Shown one piece after another: positions 33,005 through 42,459 of a stretch of 64,000 bases of DNA. Source of the stretch: Desmonostoc geniculatum HA4340-LM1. GTDB lineage: Bacteria; Cyanobacteriota; Cyanobacteriia; Cyanobacteriales; Nostocaceae. Below the pieces are notes generated by a model. That model had not been told where the DNA came from, made no database searches, and was given only the letters and a program-made list of their open reading frames with translations. Both the position numbers and the translations under genes were made by a program. The stretch covers positions 62,001 through 126,000 of the forward strand of contig JAHHHB010000009.1 in NCBI GenBank assembly GCA_019359545.1. The letters are read 5' to 3'. How positions within the stretch are numbered: the first letter of the stretch is position 1; each line of letters opens with the position of its first letter.

Positions 33005-33853
33005 TCACGGTTGATTTTGTACATTCCCCAGGTTGAATATAAAAGGAACGCCGTTTTTTGAGTCACCACCCATCACTAGAACTTTTGGCATTTGAGCGCC
33101 GCCAGTCTTCCAAGCTTCTATTGCTTCTTTTTGCAGAACTAACTGTCCTCCTTGGGCTTTGAGTGTCTCTGCTAAGAGTCTTTGAGCTTCCGCTCTACCT
33201 TTGGCGCGATTAACGTCTGCTTGTGCTTCTTGTTCAGCTTCCCGCGCTACATAAACTGCTCTTTGCGCCCGCTGTTCGGCAATTTGTTTTTCTTCTACTG
33301 CCTTAGCGAATTCTGGTGAAAATGTCAAGTCAACTACGCTAGTATCTAAGACAATTATTCCATATTTGTCTAAGCGATCGCCTAAGGCATTATCAAAGTC
33401 TTCTTTCAATTCACTTCTTTTGGTAATTGCTTCTTCTACTGTTCTTCTAGCTGCTGCAATTTTAAATGCTTCTTGGGTTTGGGGTGCAATAATTTTCGAT
33501 ACAATATTCTCTAATGTTCCTTGTTTTCTTCTGACTTCAACTACCTTTATGGGATCGAGGCGAAAATTAATCGCAAATCTTGCAGATAAATTTTGCAAAT
33601 CTTTCGTAGAACTTTCTGCTGGCACTTCAAATTTTTGCACCGTCAAATCATACACATCTATGACGGTGATAAAAGGTGGTTTTAGGTGAATGCCTTCTAA
33701 TAAAGCACCATCTCTCGCTTTACCCAAAATGCTAATCACTCCTGCTTGTCCTGGGTTGATAATGATAAAGGAATTGAGTCCAATAATCACTAATATTGCT
33801 AACACAATTCCCAAAACTGTGGTTTGCCAATTGCCAAATTGTTGATTTTTCAA
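33005..33853 (-). CDS. SPFH/prohibitin-family membrane protein
   Basis: 282 residues with one N-terminal membrane helix (TVLGIVLAILVIIGLNSFIII, about 11-31), then the SPFH domain (NPGQAGVISILGKARDGALLEGIHLKPPF; VPAESSTKDLQNL) and a long helical region rich in Ala/Glu (EKQIAEQRAQRAVYVAREAEQEAQ). This is the prohibitin layout: oligomeric membrane scaffolds that regulate proteases or organise membrane domains. The substrate partner is unknown. Transcribed alone. Confidence 0.93.
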   Translation of the reverse strand: MKNQQFGNWQTTVLGIVLAILVIIGLNSFIIINPGQAGVISILGKARDGALLEGIHLKPPFITVIDVYDLTVQKFEVPAESSTKDLQNLSARFAINFRLDPIKVVEVRRKQGTLENIVSKIIAPQTQEAFKIAAARRTVEEAITKRSELKEDFDNALGDRLDKYGIIVLDTSVVDLTFSPEFAKAVEEKQIAEQRAQRAVYVAREAEQEAQADVNRAKGRAEAQRLLAETLKAQGGQLVLQKEAIEAWKTGGAQMPKVLVMGGDSKNGVPFIFNLGNVQNQP

Positions 33854-33884
33854 ATTATTCTCTCCATGTGAGTTGTGAGTAGGG

Positions 33885-34005
33885 AGTGGGGAGTGGGGGA
33901 GATGAGCGGGATGAGGGAGATGGGGGAGCAGGGGAGGCAGGGGGAGAAAGAATAGTCAATGCCCAATGCCCAATGCCCCATGCCCTATGCCCCTTCAAAC
34001 TTTAA
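33885..34005. repeat. Tandem purine-rich and CCCAATG heptamer repeats
   Basis: GGGAGTG and GGGGGAGAT units, then AATGCCC/ATGCCCT units. They fill the divergent promoter region between the SPFH and ABC exporter genes. Confidence 0.75.
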
Positions 34006-34044
34006 TTCCGTGGTAATATCAGTTGCACGAAACCGCAAAAAGCC

Positions 34045-35853
34045 GTGGCTACTGTATTAAAGTCTCATCAAGTATCAACAAGGCGTAGACGTTCAACGCA
34101 TCCTCTCCAGCGTTTGTTTGACTATGGACATCAGTATCGTAAACAAATTTGGCTAGCGACTACCTATTCTATCCTCAATAAATTTTTCGACTTGGCGCCA
34201 CCTGGCTTAATTGGTGTCGCAGTGGATGTGGTAGTCAAACAACAGGATTCCATAATTGCACAGTTAGGGGTACGCGATGTCTTTGGACAATTTTTGATTA
34301 TTTCTTTCCTGACTGTCATCATTTGGATACTAGAATCTATTTTTGAGTATGCCTACGCTCGACTTTGGCGTAATTTAGCACAGAATATTCAGCATGATTT
34401 ACGTTTGGATGCATATAAACATTTACAAGAGTTAGAATTAGCTTATTTTGAAGAACGCAGCACTGGCGGTTTAATGTCCATCCTCAGTGATGATATTAAC
34501 CAATTAGAGCGATTTTTGGATGTGGGAGCAAATGATATCATCCAAGTTTCCACAACTGTTGTAATTATTGGCGGTGCTTTCTTTGTATTGGCTCCTAGTG
34601 TAGCGTGGATGGCTTTATCGCCGATGCCATTTATTCTCTGGGGTTCGTTTGCGTATCAACGTCTACTTGCACCCCGTTATTCTGATGTGCGGGAAAAGGT
34701 GGGTTTCCTCAACTCGCGTTTAGCAAATAATATCAGCGGTATTACTACTATTAAAAGTTTTACTGCTGAAGTTTATGAAGCCTATCGTTTGTCGGTAGAT
34801 AGTGAAGCTTATCGTCGCAGTAATGCCAAGGCAATTGCCCTTTCTGCGGCTTTTGTCCCGTTAATTCGGATGCTGATTTTGGTAGGTTTCACGGCATTAC
34901 TTTTATATGGCGGGATGGCAGCAGTTGCTGGAGAAATGTCTGTCGGCGCTTACAGTGTATTGGTGTTTTTAATCCAGCGGTTGCTGTGGCCTTTAACCAG
35001 ATTAGGCGAAACTTTTGACCAATATCAACGGGCAATGGCTTCTACTACTAGAGTCATGAATTTGTTAGATACTCCCATTGCTATTCACACAGGAAATGTA
35101 GCGTTACCTGTGGAGGAAGTGCGGGGTGAAGTGCAATTTAAAAATGTTTATTTTGCCTATAAAGATAGATTTCCAGTAATTAAAAATCTGTCTTTGGATA
35201 TTCCAGCGGGGAAAACTATTGCAATTGTCGGTTCCACTGGTTCTGGTAAAAGCACTTTAGTCAAACTTTTGTTGCGGTTATACGAAGTGCAAGCAGGAAG
35301 CATTACTGTAGATGGTATTGATTTGCAAAGTTTGAATTTGCAAGATTTACGCCGCTGCATTGGTTTGGTTAGTCAAGATGTGTTTCTGTTTCATGGTACT
35401 GTAGCGGAGAATATTGCTTATGGTAGCTTTGAAGCTAAAGAGCAAGACATCATCATGGCGGCGAAGATAGCTGAGGCGCACGAATTTATTATTAACTTGC
35501 CCCAAGGTTATGAGACAATTGTAGGGGAAAGAGGACAAAAGTTATCTGGTGGACAAAGACAACGAATTGCGATCGCCCGCGCAGTCTTGAAGAATCCACC
35601 CATTTTGATTTTAGATGAGGCGACCTCGGCGGTGGATAATGAAACAGAAGCAGCTATCCAGCGATCGCTAGAACGGATTACAGTAGATAGAACTACAATA
35701 GCGATCGCTCATCGTCTTTCCACGATCCGCAACGCCGATTGCATTTATGTCATGGAACATGGGAAATTAGTAGAGTCGGGAACCCATGAGGAATTGTTGG
35801 AGAAAGATAGAATTTATTCTAGTCTCTGGCGCGTACAAAGTGGGTTGAAATAG
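34045..35853 (+). CDS. ABC exporter (fused membrane and ATPase domains, MsbA-like)
   Basis: 602 residues, probable GTG start. Six-helix type I exporter membrane domain (about 30-330; [23 protein letters not shown], then [29 protein letters not shown]), then the ATPase: Walker [10 protein letters not shown], signature [14 protein letters not shown], Walker [14 protein letters not shown]-loop AHRLSTI. It works as a homodimer exporting lipids, peptides or drugs. Substrate unknown. No partner gene nearby. Confidence 0.95.
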   Translation: MATVLKSHQVSTRRRRSTHPLQRLFDYGHQYRKQIWLATTYSILNKFFDLAPPGLIGVAVDVVVKQQDSIIAQLGVRDVFGQFLIISFLTVIIWILESIFEYAYARLWRNLAQNIQHDLRLDAYKHLQELELAYFEERSTGGLMSILSDDINQLERFLDVGANDIIQVSTTVVIIGGAFFVLAPSVAWMALSPMPFILWGSFAYQRLLAPRYSDVREKVGFLNSRLANNISGITTIKSFTAEVYEAYRLSVDSEAYRRSNAKAIALSAAFVPLIRMLILVGFTALLLYGGMAAVAGEMSVGAYSVLVFLIQRLLWPLTRLGETFDQYQRAMASTTRVMNLLDTPIAIHTGNVALPVEEVRGEVQFKNVYFAYKDRFPVIKNLSLDIPAGKTIAIVGSTGSGKSTLVKLLLRLYEVQAGSITVDGIDLQSLNLQDLRRCIGLVSQDVFLFHGTVAENIAYGSFEAKEQDIIMAAKIAEAHEFIINLPQGYETIVGERGQKLSGGQRQRIAIARAVLKNPPILILDEATSAVDNETEAAIQRSLERITVDRTTIAIAHRLSTIRNADCIYVMEHGKLVESGTHEELLEKDRIYSSLWRVQSGLK

Positions 35854-36056
35854 TTCTTCCAAAGTGACTCGCAAAATCTCTTTTTCTGAGCGTCCTCTGT
35901 GCCTGGAGCGGTTGTAAAAGTAATTTATCGAACCACAGAGCCGCAGAGAACACAGAGGCAAGAGGTTACAGAAAAATTGACTTTCGATAACTTTTACCCA
36001 TTTTGAAAGATCTATTTCTCATATGTTAATTACGAATTACGAATTACGAATTATTT
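35854..36056. repeat. Intergenic repeats upstream of the CcmS-like gene
   Basis: Inverted arms CCTCTGTG (35892) and CACAGAGG (35952), plus GTTGTAAAAGTAATTTATCGA answered by TCGATAACTTTTACCC, can form a long hairpin at about 35892-36000. Then four ATTACGA heptamers run up to the start codon. Confidence 0.6.
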
Positions 36057-36485
36057 ATGATGTTTGGTAGCAGTCAGCCGGAAACAGGAGATAACAAGTG
36101 GCGTCGCCAGTTGGATAAGTTTGTCAAAGCAAATCAAAAAGAATTGGCGGCGTTATTTTGGGGATTATGGTTAGCAAATGGTGACAGTAAAGGTACTGTT
36201 GGTATTGATTTGCAACCAAAACCGCATTTTGTTTATTGTCCGCAAGAACAGATAGAAAAATTAAATGATAAAGTTGAAAATCGGCTGCAAGAAATTTTGG
36301 GAATTGTTGAGAATCATCAGCCAGAAGTAGAAGTTGTGATGATTGGGATTGGGAAGGGTGAAATTAAGTTAATTCAGTTTGCACCAGAACCTGCGCCACC
36401 GATTTGTTTTGAGGAAGTTGGGAAAGATGTGGATGGGTTGTTGGATGTGCTGGAAGAGAGGATGAGGGAGGAGATTGTTTTTTAA
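36057..36485 (+). CDS. CcmS-like beta-carboxysome assembly factor (probable)
   Basis: 142 soluble residues. The chain (GDNKWRRQLDKFVKANQKELAALFWGLWL; GTVGIDLQPKPHFVYCP; VENRLQEILGIVENHQPE; IGIGKGEIKLIQFAPEPAPPICFE) agrees with what is recalled of CcmS, a beta-carboxysome-specific factor that binds the CcmK1 shell protein in Nostoc. The name rests on memory and was not checked by search. Its location, 3 kb from a McdA/B-like pair and 7.6 kb from ccmK3/ccmK4, supports a carboxysome role. If not CcmS, it is a conserved cyanobacterial protein of unknown function. Confidence 0.65.
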   Translation: MMFGSSQPETGDNKWRRQLDKFVKANQKELAALFWGLWLANGDSKGTVGIDLQPKPHFVYCPQEQIEKLNDKVENRLQEILGIVENHQPEVEVVMIGIGKGEIKLIQFAPEPAPPICFEEVGKDVDGLLDVLEERMREEIVF

Positions 36486-36550
36486 CGCAAAGAACGCAAA
36501 GGTAAGCGCAGAGGTTCGCAAAGGAAGAGGAAGAACTCTGCGCTTTTTGT

Positions 36551-36814
36551 TTAGTTGATTGCTTTGTGGAAGTCTGGGTAAGTGAGATTTTCGGCACAAT
36601 GCCAGATGATGTTAAATACGGCTTCGTAGCGATATGAACTGTTTTTGTAGAACTGTTTACTAATACCATTTCTGTTTGAAGATTGCTCCTTAGCTACATC
36701 TTCCTGACTGAACCAGTGGAGAATCTCTGCTTTCCACTCCGGCTCAAAGATGCGGTAAGTGCCTTGATTTAAATTGCTGCGATCGTGGTTAAAGAAATAC
36801 TGCCAATCATGCAT
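36551..36814 (-). CDS. Hypothetical protein
   Basis: 87 residues (MHDWQYFFNHDRSNLNQGTY ... AVFNIIWHCAENLTYPDFHKAIN), rich in aromatic and polar residues, no motif, no signal. Codons look reasonable and the ORF is not built of repeats, but no homologue is recalled, so it may be a small gene or chance. Confidence 0.4.
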   Translation of the reverse strand: MHDWQYFFNHDRSNLNQGTYRIFEPEWKAEILHWFSQEDVAKEQSSNRNGISKQFYKNSSYRYEAVFNIIWHCAENLTYPDFHKAIN

Positions 36815-37041
36815 TGCCTCCTACCCACTTCGAGATGTGGGACGAAAGGGACTTAAATGAATCTTGCTACATCAGTTGGCTTTCTGTCAAATTGTTTAGG
36901 CATCTTTTTAATAAAAGCTATTCACACGGGAGAAAATACTCTAATTGGGGAAACCTAATAAATGTGAAGGGAGCTAAAATACCTGCGTTGTTTTTCCTCC
37001 CTGGTTAAAACCTAAGCTTTGCTAAACCCCCGTGAGGTTTT

Positions 37042-37650
37042 ATGAAACAAATCAAAGAAAAAATTACCAATAAATTAGAGCGACTATTTGAACAACGGTT
37101 AGTACCTCGTCTTGTACAGTGCGGAGAATACGTTGAAACCAAAATCAGGCGATACAAGCATCAGCAACTGAAGAGTAAGTTAAAATTTTGTGGTTCGGGT
37201 TTACGATTTAAGCGAGACGTGAGAATTGAACATCCCCAAAATGTATCTCTGGGAAATAAAGTCTACATTGGTCAAGATGTCATCTTAGATGGACGTGGCG
37301 GAATTACAATTGGTGACAACACAACACTTGGATTTAATGTTGTCATTCTCTCGGCAAATCACGACTATCAAAGTAATGATTTGCCCTATGAACATAACGT
37401 TTACATTCATAAACCTGTTATTATTGGTCACAATGTTTGGATTGGTGGAAATGTTTTAATTATTCCCGGAATTTCCATTGGAGATGGTGCAATTGTAGCG
37501 GCTGGTACGGTTGTGACTGCTAATGTTGAACCTTTAGCAATTGTGGGAAATCAACCCATGAGAACAATTAAATATCGTGACAAAGAACATTATGAAAAAC
37601 TCGCATCTCAGCAAGAAATTCAAACCCCTATTGAAGTAGTTCAACATTAA
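37042..37650 (+). CDS. Hexapeptide-repeat acyltransferase (maltose O-acetyltransferase-like)
   Basis: 202 residues. After a basic N-terminal helix come left-handed beta-helix hexapeptide repeats (LGNKVYIGQDVILDGRGG; ITIGDNTTLGFNVVILSANHDY; VIIGHNVWIGGNVLIIPGISIGDGAIVAAGTVVT) and the catalytic His region SANHDY. Such enzymes transfer acetyl or other acyl groups to sugars, often for polysaccharide or lipopolysaccharide decoration. The acceptor is unknown. Usual length for the family. Confidence 0.9.
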   Translation: MKQIKEKITNKLERLFEQRLVPRLVQCGEYVETKIRRYKHQQLKSKLKFCGSGLRFKRDVRIEHPQNVSLGNKVYIGQDVILDGRGGITIGDNTTLGFNVVILSANHDYQSNDLPYEHNVYIHKPVIIGHNVWIGGNVLIIPGISIGDGAIVAAGTVVTANVEPLAIVGNQPMRTIKYRDKEHYEKLASQQEIQTPIEVVQH

Positions 37651-37688
37651 GCTATTAGGTTGGGTATTTTAATGCCCAACCTAATAAC

Positions 37689-39071
37689 TTAAACCAGCGC
37701 TGGTGTATTCGCAAGTTTTACTTGAGGTGTTGCAATCATCCGCATTCCAGCGGGTGCGGCGACAGTTAAACCACGGCGCACAGGAAGCACTGGACGTTTG
37801 TTCGTTAGAGATAGTTGAAATTCTGACACAATAGTTGCCAAGACAATTTTCATTTCATACTGAGCAAATGCCATACCAATACAGCGACGATTACCGCCAC
37901 CAAATGGTAAATATTCGTATGGTGAATATTGTCTTTCTAAAAATCGTTCTGGTTTGAACTTTTTGGATTCTGGGTAGACTTCTTCACGATGATGCGCTAA
38001 ATAAATACTGGGGAGAATTAACGTGCCCTGTGGCAATTTGTAACCTGTAATTTCAATTGGGTTTTTCACAATCCGCAAGAAAGCATTCATGGCAATTGGA
38101 TAAATTCGCAATGTTTCTTGGCAAACTGCTGTTAAATAAGGCAATTTAACAATGGTACTCAAATCTGAGTTGACACCAACAGTGTGGAGTTCTTTTAATA
38201 ACTTCTCACGCACCTCTGGTAAATAATCAATCCAGTAAAATGCCCATGTCAACGCCGAAGCAGTAGTTTCATGTCCCGCAACTAGCAGTGTCATTAACTC
38301 GTCGTGCAATTCTTTATCTGACATCCCTTGACCATCGTCATAACGAGCAGCCATCATCAAACTCAGGATATCTTGGCGATTTTGATCGGATTGGGCGCGA
38401 CGTTCCCGAAGTAGAGTATAAATTAATCGATCGATTTTTTGCTGTTGTTGGAGAATCCAACCCCAGGGACTCCATTTGCCAAAATCTTTTTGCATGAACC
38501 GGAAAAAGAAGGCGCTAGACATGAAAGGCGAAGTGATGAAATCTAGTAAATCAGTTAGCGATCGCCTTAATTCCTCAAACCGCTCTCCTTCTTCCAAACC
38601 AAACACAACCCGCAGAATAACACGCAAGGTGATTTCTTGCATCGAGTCACGGATTTTAAAAGGCTTGTTAACCTGCCATTCATGACTCACCTGTTGTGTT
38701 ATTTTACGGATATCCTCGCCGTAAGCCCGCATTCTTTCCCCATGAAAAGGAGGAGCTAATAATTGCCGTTGGCGCTGGTGGCGATCGCCATCTGATAACA
38801 TAAAAGAGCGATCGCCAAGTAAAAATCTTAGCCCGATATTCCCCCTGCCAACCTCAAAAGAACTCAAGTCAGATGTAAAAATCTGCTCCAGTGCTTCGGG
38901 TTTACTAAAATACACAAGAGTATTATCTGAGGAACTACTCTTAATGGTGAAAGTATCACCATAGATTTTGGCAAAATCATCCACATATTTTACAGGCTGA
39001 CTAATAAACTTGACCATCCGCAGCCAGCGCGGTATTTGAGGGCCATCAGGTAGGTTGTAAGTTGCTGTCAT
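37689..39071 (-). CDS. Cytochrome P450 (CYP110-like)
   Basis: 460-residue haem monooxygenase. Seen: I-helix oxygen-binding AGHETT (265-270), K-helix ETLR (319-322), the PERF segment (374-377), and the haem loop FGGGNRRCIG with the proximal Cys397. No N-terminal membrane anchor. The overall pattern fits the cyanobacterial CYP110 group, known to oxidise fatty acids, alkanes or terpenes. Reductase partner and substrate are not encoded next to it. Confidence 0.93.
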   Translation of the reverse strand: MTATYNLPDGPQIPRWLRMVKFISQPVKYVDDFAKIYGDTFTIKSSSSDNTLVYFSKPEALEQIFTSDLSSFEVGRGNIGLRFLLGDRSFMLSDGDRHQRQRQLLAPPFHGERMRAYGEDIRKITQQVSHEWQVNKPFKIRDSMQEITLRVILRVVFGLEEGERFEELRRSLTDLLDFITSPFMSSAFFFRFMQKDFGKWSPWGWILQQQQKIDRLIYTLLRERRAQSDQNRQDILSLMMAARYDDGQGMSDKELHDELMTLLVAGHETTASALTWAFYWIDYLPEVREKLLKELHTVGVNSDLSTIVKLPYLTAVCQETLRIYPIAMNAFLRIVKNPIEITGYKLPQGTLILPSIYLAHHREEVYPESKKFKPERFLERQYSPYEYLPFGGGNRRCIGMAFAQYEMKIVLATIVSEFQLSLTNKRPVLPVRRGLTVAAPAGMRMIATPQVKLANTPALV

Positions 39072-39159
39072 ATAAATTTGTGGAATTAATGGCTTCTAAA
39101 TTTTATTGTTACGAGTTTTTATGTGATTGGGAGTCACACAAAGCGGTATATTCATCATT

Positions 39160-39295
39160 AAGGAGTAGGGCATTGGGCATTGGTTATTCTCTCCCTGCTC
39201 CCCCTCCCCTACCTTTGCATCTCCCCATCTCCCCACTCCCCATGCCCCATGCCCCATGCCCTATGCCCTATGCCCTAATTCCTTTTTCTACCTAA
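39160..39295. repeat. Short tandem repeats upstream of the ParA-type gene
   Basis: CATTGGG, CTCCCCAT and CCCCATG/CCCTATG heptamers immediately before the GTG start at 39300. Confidence 0.75.
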
Positions 39296-39299
39296 AGCA

Positions 39300-39932
39300 G
39301 TGCCCAAAATCATCGCTATTCTCAACGGTAAAGGAGGAGTCGGTAAAACGACTACCGCAATCAACCTGGCTGCAAACTTTGCGAAGAAACAAAAGGTGTT
39401 GCTGATTGACGCAGATATTCAAGGTTCCGCCAGTTGGTGGTTCGGGCGTAGTCAGCAAGGAATGGGATTTGATTTATCTCAAGAAACAGATCCGACACTT
39501 TTAGGTGATTTAGGAAAGATAAAAGGTTACGATTTAGTAGTGGTGGATACGCCTCCGGCACTGCGCTCTGAAGCATTAGTGGCGGTAGTTGCGATCGCAG
39601 ATTATCTAGTTTTGCCTACACCCCCGTCTGCAATGGATTTAGCTGTCCTCGTGGAAACAGTCAAGGAAGCCGTCATCCCCCTGGGAACCCCCCATCGGGT
39701 ATTGCTCACCAAAGTCGATACGCGCAGCTTGGGGGAAGCACTAGAAGCAAAAAACACTCTCACTCGACTAGGTATTCCTGCTTTTAATACCTTGATCCGT
39801 GCCTACAAAGCTCATGAACGAGCCGCGCTTGAAGGTGTAGCAATTACTCAATGGCGAGGAGGAAATGCGCGGGAGGCGGAGTTAGACTATCGCCGCGCAG
39901 CTGATGAACTACAGCGTGATTGGAGAAAATAA
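39300..39932 (+). CDS. mcdA: ParA-type ATPase, McdA-like carboxysome positioning protein (probable)
   Basis: 210 residues from GTG 39300. Deviant Walker [10 protein letters not shown] (10-18, signature Lys11 and Lys16), Walker A' [14 protein letters not shown], Walker [11 protein letters not shown]. Such ATPases coat the nucleoid and move cargo by a Brownian ratchet. The next gene starts in its stop codon (TAATG) and encodes a small coiled-coil protein with a terminal Trp, as described for McdB. Carboxysome genes lie on both sides. A plasmid-type ParA/ParF is the alternative, but no ParB or centromere-like repeats are visible. Confidence 0.8.
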   Translation: MPKIIAILNGKGGVGKTTTAINLAANFAKKQKVLLIDADIQGSASWWFGRSQQGMGFDLSQETDPTLLGDLGKIKGYDLVVVDTPPALRSEALVAVVAIADYLVLPTPPSAMDLAVLVETVKEAVIPLGTPHRVLLTKVDTRSLGEALEAKNTLTRLGIPAFNTLIRAYKAHERAALEGVAITQWRGGNAREAELDYRRAADELQRDWRK

Positions 39933-40537
39933 TGGCTAAGAAACAAAGTCTATCGGATTTACTACAACAAGAGGCGCAAAAAATTACATCCCCAGAAGAT
40001 GACTCTGCGATCGAAGTTTCAGCAGAAGAAATTACCCAAGAAGACGCTGCAACTGATGAAGAATCCTCGCCACAAATAGCTGAGCCAACTACTAATAGGC
40101 GCACAAATCCCACTAAAGCTGATTTAGAAGTAACTATCAAAGACTTGACAAATAATCTAGAAAAAAGTCATCAAAAAGAAGCTTCCCTAGAACAAGAAAT
40201 TACTGATTTGAAATCAAAATTATCTAGACAAACAACATTAGCCTCTGAACAAAAAACCATAGCACAACAGCTAACAAAAGAACTTGACGAAACCAAAAAA
40301 ACAGCACTGCAACTTGCAGAAGCAAATTCCCTGCTTATAGAAGAAATTAATGCTTTAAAACAAACCGCTGAAGATAAATCTAAACTTGTTGTTAAAGAAA
40401 CTAGTGCCATAAAACCAATAAAAGAACACTACAATCCACTTAACTACAAAAAATCACATCGCTCATCCGAAAAATTAGCTCAAAATCAACCAGATGAGTC
40501 TGATGATAGTTCAAATCAGATGTGGTTACTTGACTAG
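39932..40537 (+). CDS. mcdB: McdB-like partner of the ParA-type ATPase (probable)
   Basis: 201 residues from ATG 39932, overlapping the ATPase stop; a TTG start at 39920 is less likely. Three parts are seen: a conserved N-terminus KKQSLSDLLQQEAQK, an acidic disordered stretch, and a long Gln/Lys/Glu-rich coiled coil (about 65-145). The C-terminal tail is acidic and ends NQMWLLD. McdB proteins are described as having a nearly terminal invariant Trp needed for carboxysome association; Trp198 lies in the last four residues here. Supporting context: ccmK3/K4 3 kb downstream. Confidence 0.72.
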   Translation: MAKKQSLSDLLQQEAQKITSPEDDSAIEVSAEEITQEDAATDEESSPQIAEPTTNRRTNPTKADLEVTIKDLTNNLEKSHQKEASLEQEITDLKSKLSRQTTLASEQKTIAQQLTKELDETKKTALQLAEANSLLIEEINALKQTAEDKSKLVVKETSAIKPIKEHYNPLNYKKSHRSSEKLAQNQPDESDDSSNQMWLLD

Positions 40538-40547
40538 TAAATCAAAA

Positions 40548-40583
40548 GGTAGGGTGTGTTACGGCTTTAGCCTAGCGCACCCC
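40548..40583. repeat. Dispersed inverted repeat (GTAGGGTGTGTTA type)
   Basis: GGTAGGGTGTGTTACGG and TAGCGCACCCCCAC, related to the unit at 28605-28642. Confidence 0.5.
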
Positions 40584-40676
40584 CACATAACACGATGCCT
40601 TAGGCGCTCATGTCATATTTTTCGTGACAAATCATATTAAAATATGCGCCTAACATAACACCAGTTGTTTCTCCCA

Positions 40677-41696
40677 TTAGGTAACAAACTGTTTGAAACA
40701 AGTTAAGCTGAATAAATAAATTGTCATAACACTAAAAAATACAACAAAAAACCCTTCAATTATAAAGATTGTACTCAAAGGAGTTCCCAAAAATCCTGCA
40801 TCTATGCCAACTTTATAATGACTAATTAACACAAAGAACAAGTATTGCCAGTATTTATGTAATGAAAATAAACCAAGAGAATATTTAGATAATTGTTGTA
40901 CTAATAAATTCTCTTTCATTTCTTTTCGGGAATGAACATAACAGAAAATAGTCATGGCTCCACAAACAATAGCAATTCGTCCATAAATATTTGAGTAATA
41001 GCCATAACTACGCAAATATATGTCATGGAACGAAAAGAATATAAATGCAATTAAGTAGTAAAACTTAAAACCTAATATTTTCTCAGGAAAATTAGCTAAG
41101 TAAAAAGCTATGGGAACATAAATCACAAAATTTATTAGCCAATGATAAGGAATACTAAAATTTAGTAAACAACAAGCTTCAAAATAAAATAAACAAAATA
41201 CTACTATTAGAGAAGAGATTATTCTTCTTAAATAATCTGATTTGATGAATTGATATATGAAAGCAAAAATCGTCAAACAAATTAAATTAAATAGAAAATA
41301 GAAAACTGAATCTCCAACAAATGGTAAGCTTGGCTCTATACCTATAATGAGTTGCCATGAAAAATCGGGAATTTCTCTCCTAGCTATCAGAAAAAATATA
41401 TTCTGAACAACCACCCAAAATAAATAAATTTTCATCAGCTTAGCAAGTCTTTTTTTGAAATATTTTATCTCACTAGACTTTTGAAAAAATAAGTAGAGAG
41501 AAACAATATAAAAAATCGGAACGGCTGTTAAAGATAATTGCAATTCCAAATCTCTGATAATTTTAGCAATCATCAACAGAGTAATCTGGGTAGAATCATC
41601 AATGATAAATTGAAATGGTCGCAAATGCCAGATAAAAACAAAAGTAATGCTTAATGCTTTTAATGTGTCCAAACTATTACTTCTTTCTCCGATCAT
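40677..41696 (-). CDS. Acyltransferase-3 family integral membrane protein
   Basis: 339 residues, about ten hydrophobic helices. The N-terminal SLDTLKALSITFVFIWHL carries the family's conserved R/K-x-x-D-x-LK and catalytic-type His. Members transfer acyl groups to exported sugars, exopolysaccharide or lipids at the inner membrane. Its DNA is clearly more AT-rich than that of neighbouring genes, with many AAA/TTT codons, so it may have been acquired. Substrate unknown. Confidence 0.85.
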   Translation of the reverse strand: MIGERSNSLDTLKALSITFVFIWHLRPFQFIIDDSTQITLLMIAKIIRDLELQLSLTAVPIFYIVSLYLFFQKSSEIKYFKKRLAKLMKIYLFWVVVQNIFFLIARREIPDFSWQLIIGIEPSLPFVGDSVFYFLFNLICLTIFAFIYQFIKSDYLRRIISSLIVVFCLFYFEACCLLNFSIPYHWLINFVIYVPIAFYLANFPEKILGFKFYYLIAFIFFSFHDIYLRSYGYYSNIYGRIAIVCGAMTIFCYVHSRKEMKENLLVQQLSKYSLGLFSLHKYWQYLFFVLISHYKVGIDAGFLGTPLSTIFIIEGFFVVFFSVMTIYLFSLTCFKQFVT

Positions 41697-42090
41697 AGCT
41701 ATTTCTCTATTAATTGACTTTCTAGAAGCTTTTCAAATCTACCCAAACAATCTAGTACAGTACAGCGGAAATAAACAGACCATACCGCTTTGCGTCTACA
41801 AAATGGCGCAGAAGCCCAAAATACAATTCTTTTGACTTTTGACTTCCGCGTAGCGGTACTAGTGTCTGTTTCAAAGATAAATTTGCTCTAGGCTTGAGCC
41901 TAAAATCTCTACAAATAATCCTTGAGTGAACAGTATGAGCTATATAGTTCCCTAAAATTCTGTGAAATTAACACTATTGTGGGAAAATAACGGCTTTTAG
42001 ATAAACCGTCATCAATGCTGCGGGACTCCTATTTGATTTTTGAAAAAATGACTTATACCGTTTCACTTTAAGATTGATACAAATACCTTG

Positions 42091-42332
42091 GTAGGGGCGC
42101 ACAGCTATCATTGGTGTCAACTTAACGTGAAACCCTTGTAAAGATGTGATATTGAGTTAATTCACTTACGGTTAGTCACCGCGTCACCCCACCCTAACCC
42201 TCCCCGATGTATTGGGGAGGGAACTAGATTCTTTTTTCCCCCTTTTCCAAGGGGGGACTAAGGGGGGTAAAGCGTATGTGGGACAAGCGTTTGAGCTTAA
42301 GTTGACACCAATGCACAGCTATGCGCCCCTAC
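42091..42332. repeat. 28-bp palindromic repeat interrupted by the nested MITE
   Basis: Joining the flanks and removing one duplication gives GTAGGGGCGCACAGCTATGC plus GCCCCTAC, the same family as 28496-28523 and 49281-49308; the upstream ATTGATACAAATACC also matches the copy at 28480. Confidence 0.8.
42109..42313. mobile_element. MITE with perfect 17-bp TIRs and 9-bp target duplication
   Basis: Ends CATTGGTGTCAACTTAA (42109-42125) and TTAAGTTGACACCAATG (42297-42313) are exact inverted copies. The flanks are both CACAGCTAT (42100-42108 and 42314-42322), a 9-bp target-site duplication. The 205-bp interior is non-coding and holds CACCCTAACCCTCCCC and AAGGGGGGACTAAGGGGGG. The element split a 28-bp palindromic repeat. 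No transposase is in the window. Confidence 0.88.
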
Positions 42333-42459
42333 GTTGATAGAAAATGATAGTCTTTATATATTTAAAAACAGTAGAAAAATTAACGTCCTCTACAGTACCC
42401 TGCGGGAAGGCGCTTTGCGTCTACGATTTTCCGTTACCTGTGCGTAAGTCCTGTTAATG

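Larger units (their letters stand above)
41697..42459. other. Intergenic region rich in repeats
   Basis: Nothing coding was recognised. Content: small dispersed repeats near 41840-41860 (TTCCGCGTAGCGGTAC), the interrupted palindrome with nested MITE (42091-42332), and a lone family B end (TGCGTAAGTCCT) near 42442. Confidence 0.6.

Noticed and set aside
36820-37008. 64-residue ORF before the acyltransferase
   Set aside because: No conserved pattern or ribosome binding site; considered chance.
39300-40537. Plasmid partition locus (ParA/ParB)
   Set aside because: No ParB-type HTH or centromere-like iterons; the partner has McdB features and carboxysome genes surround it.
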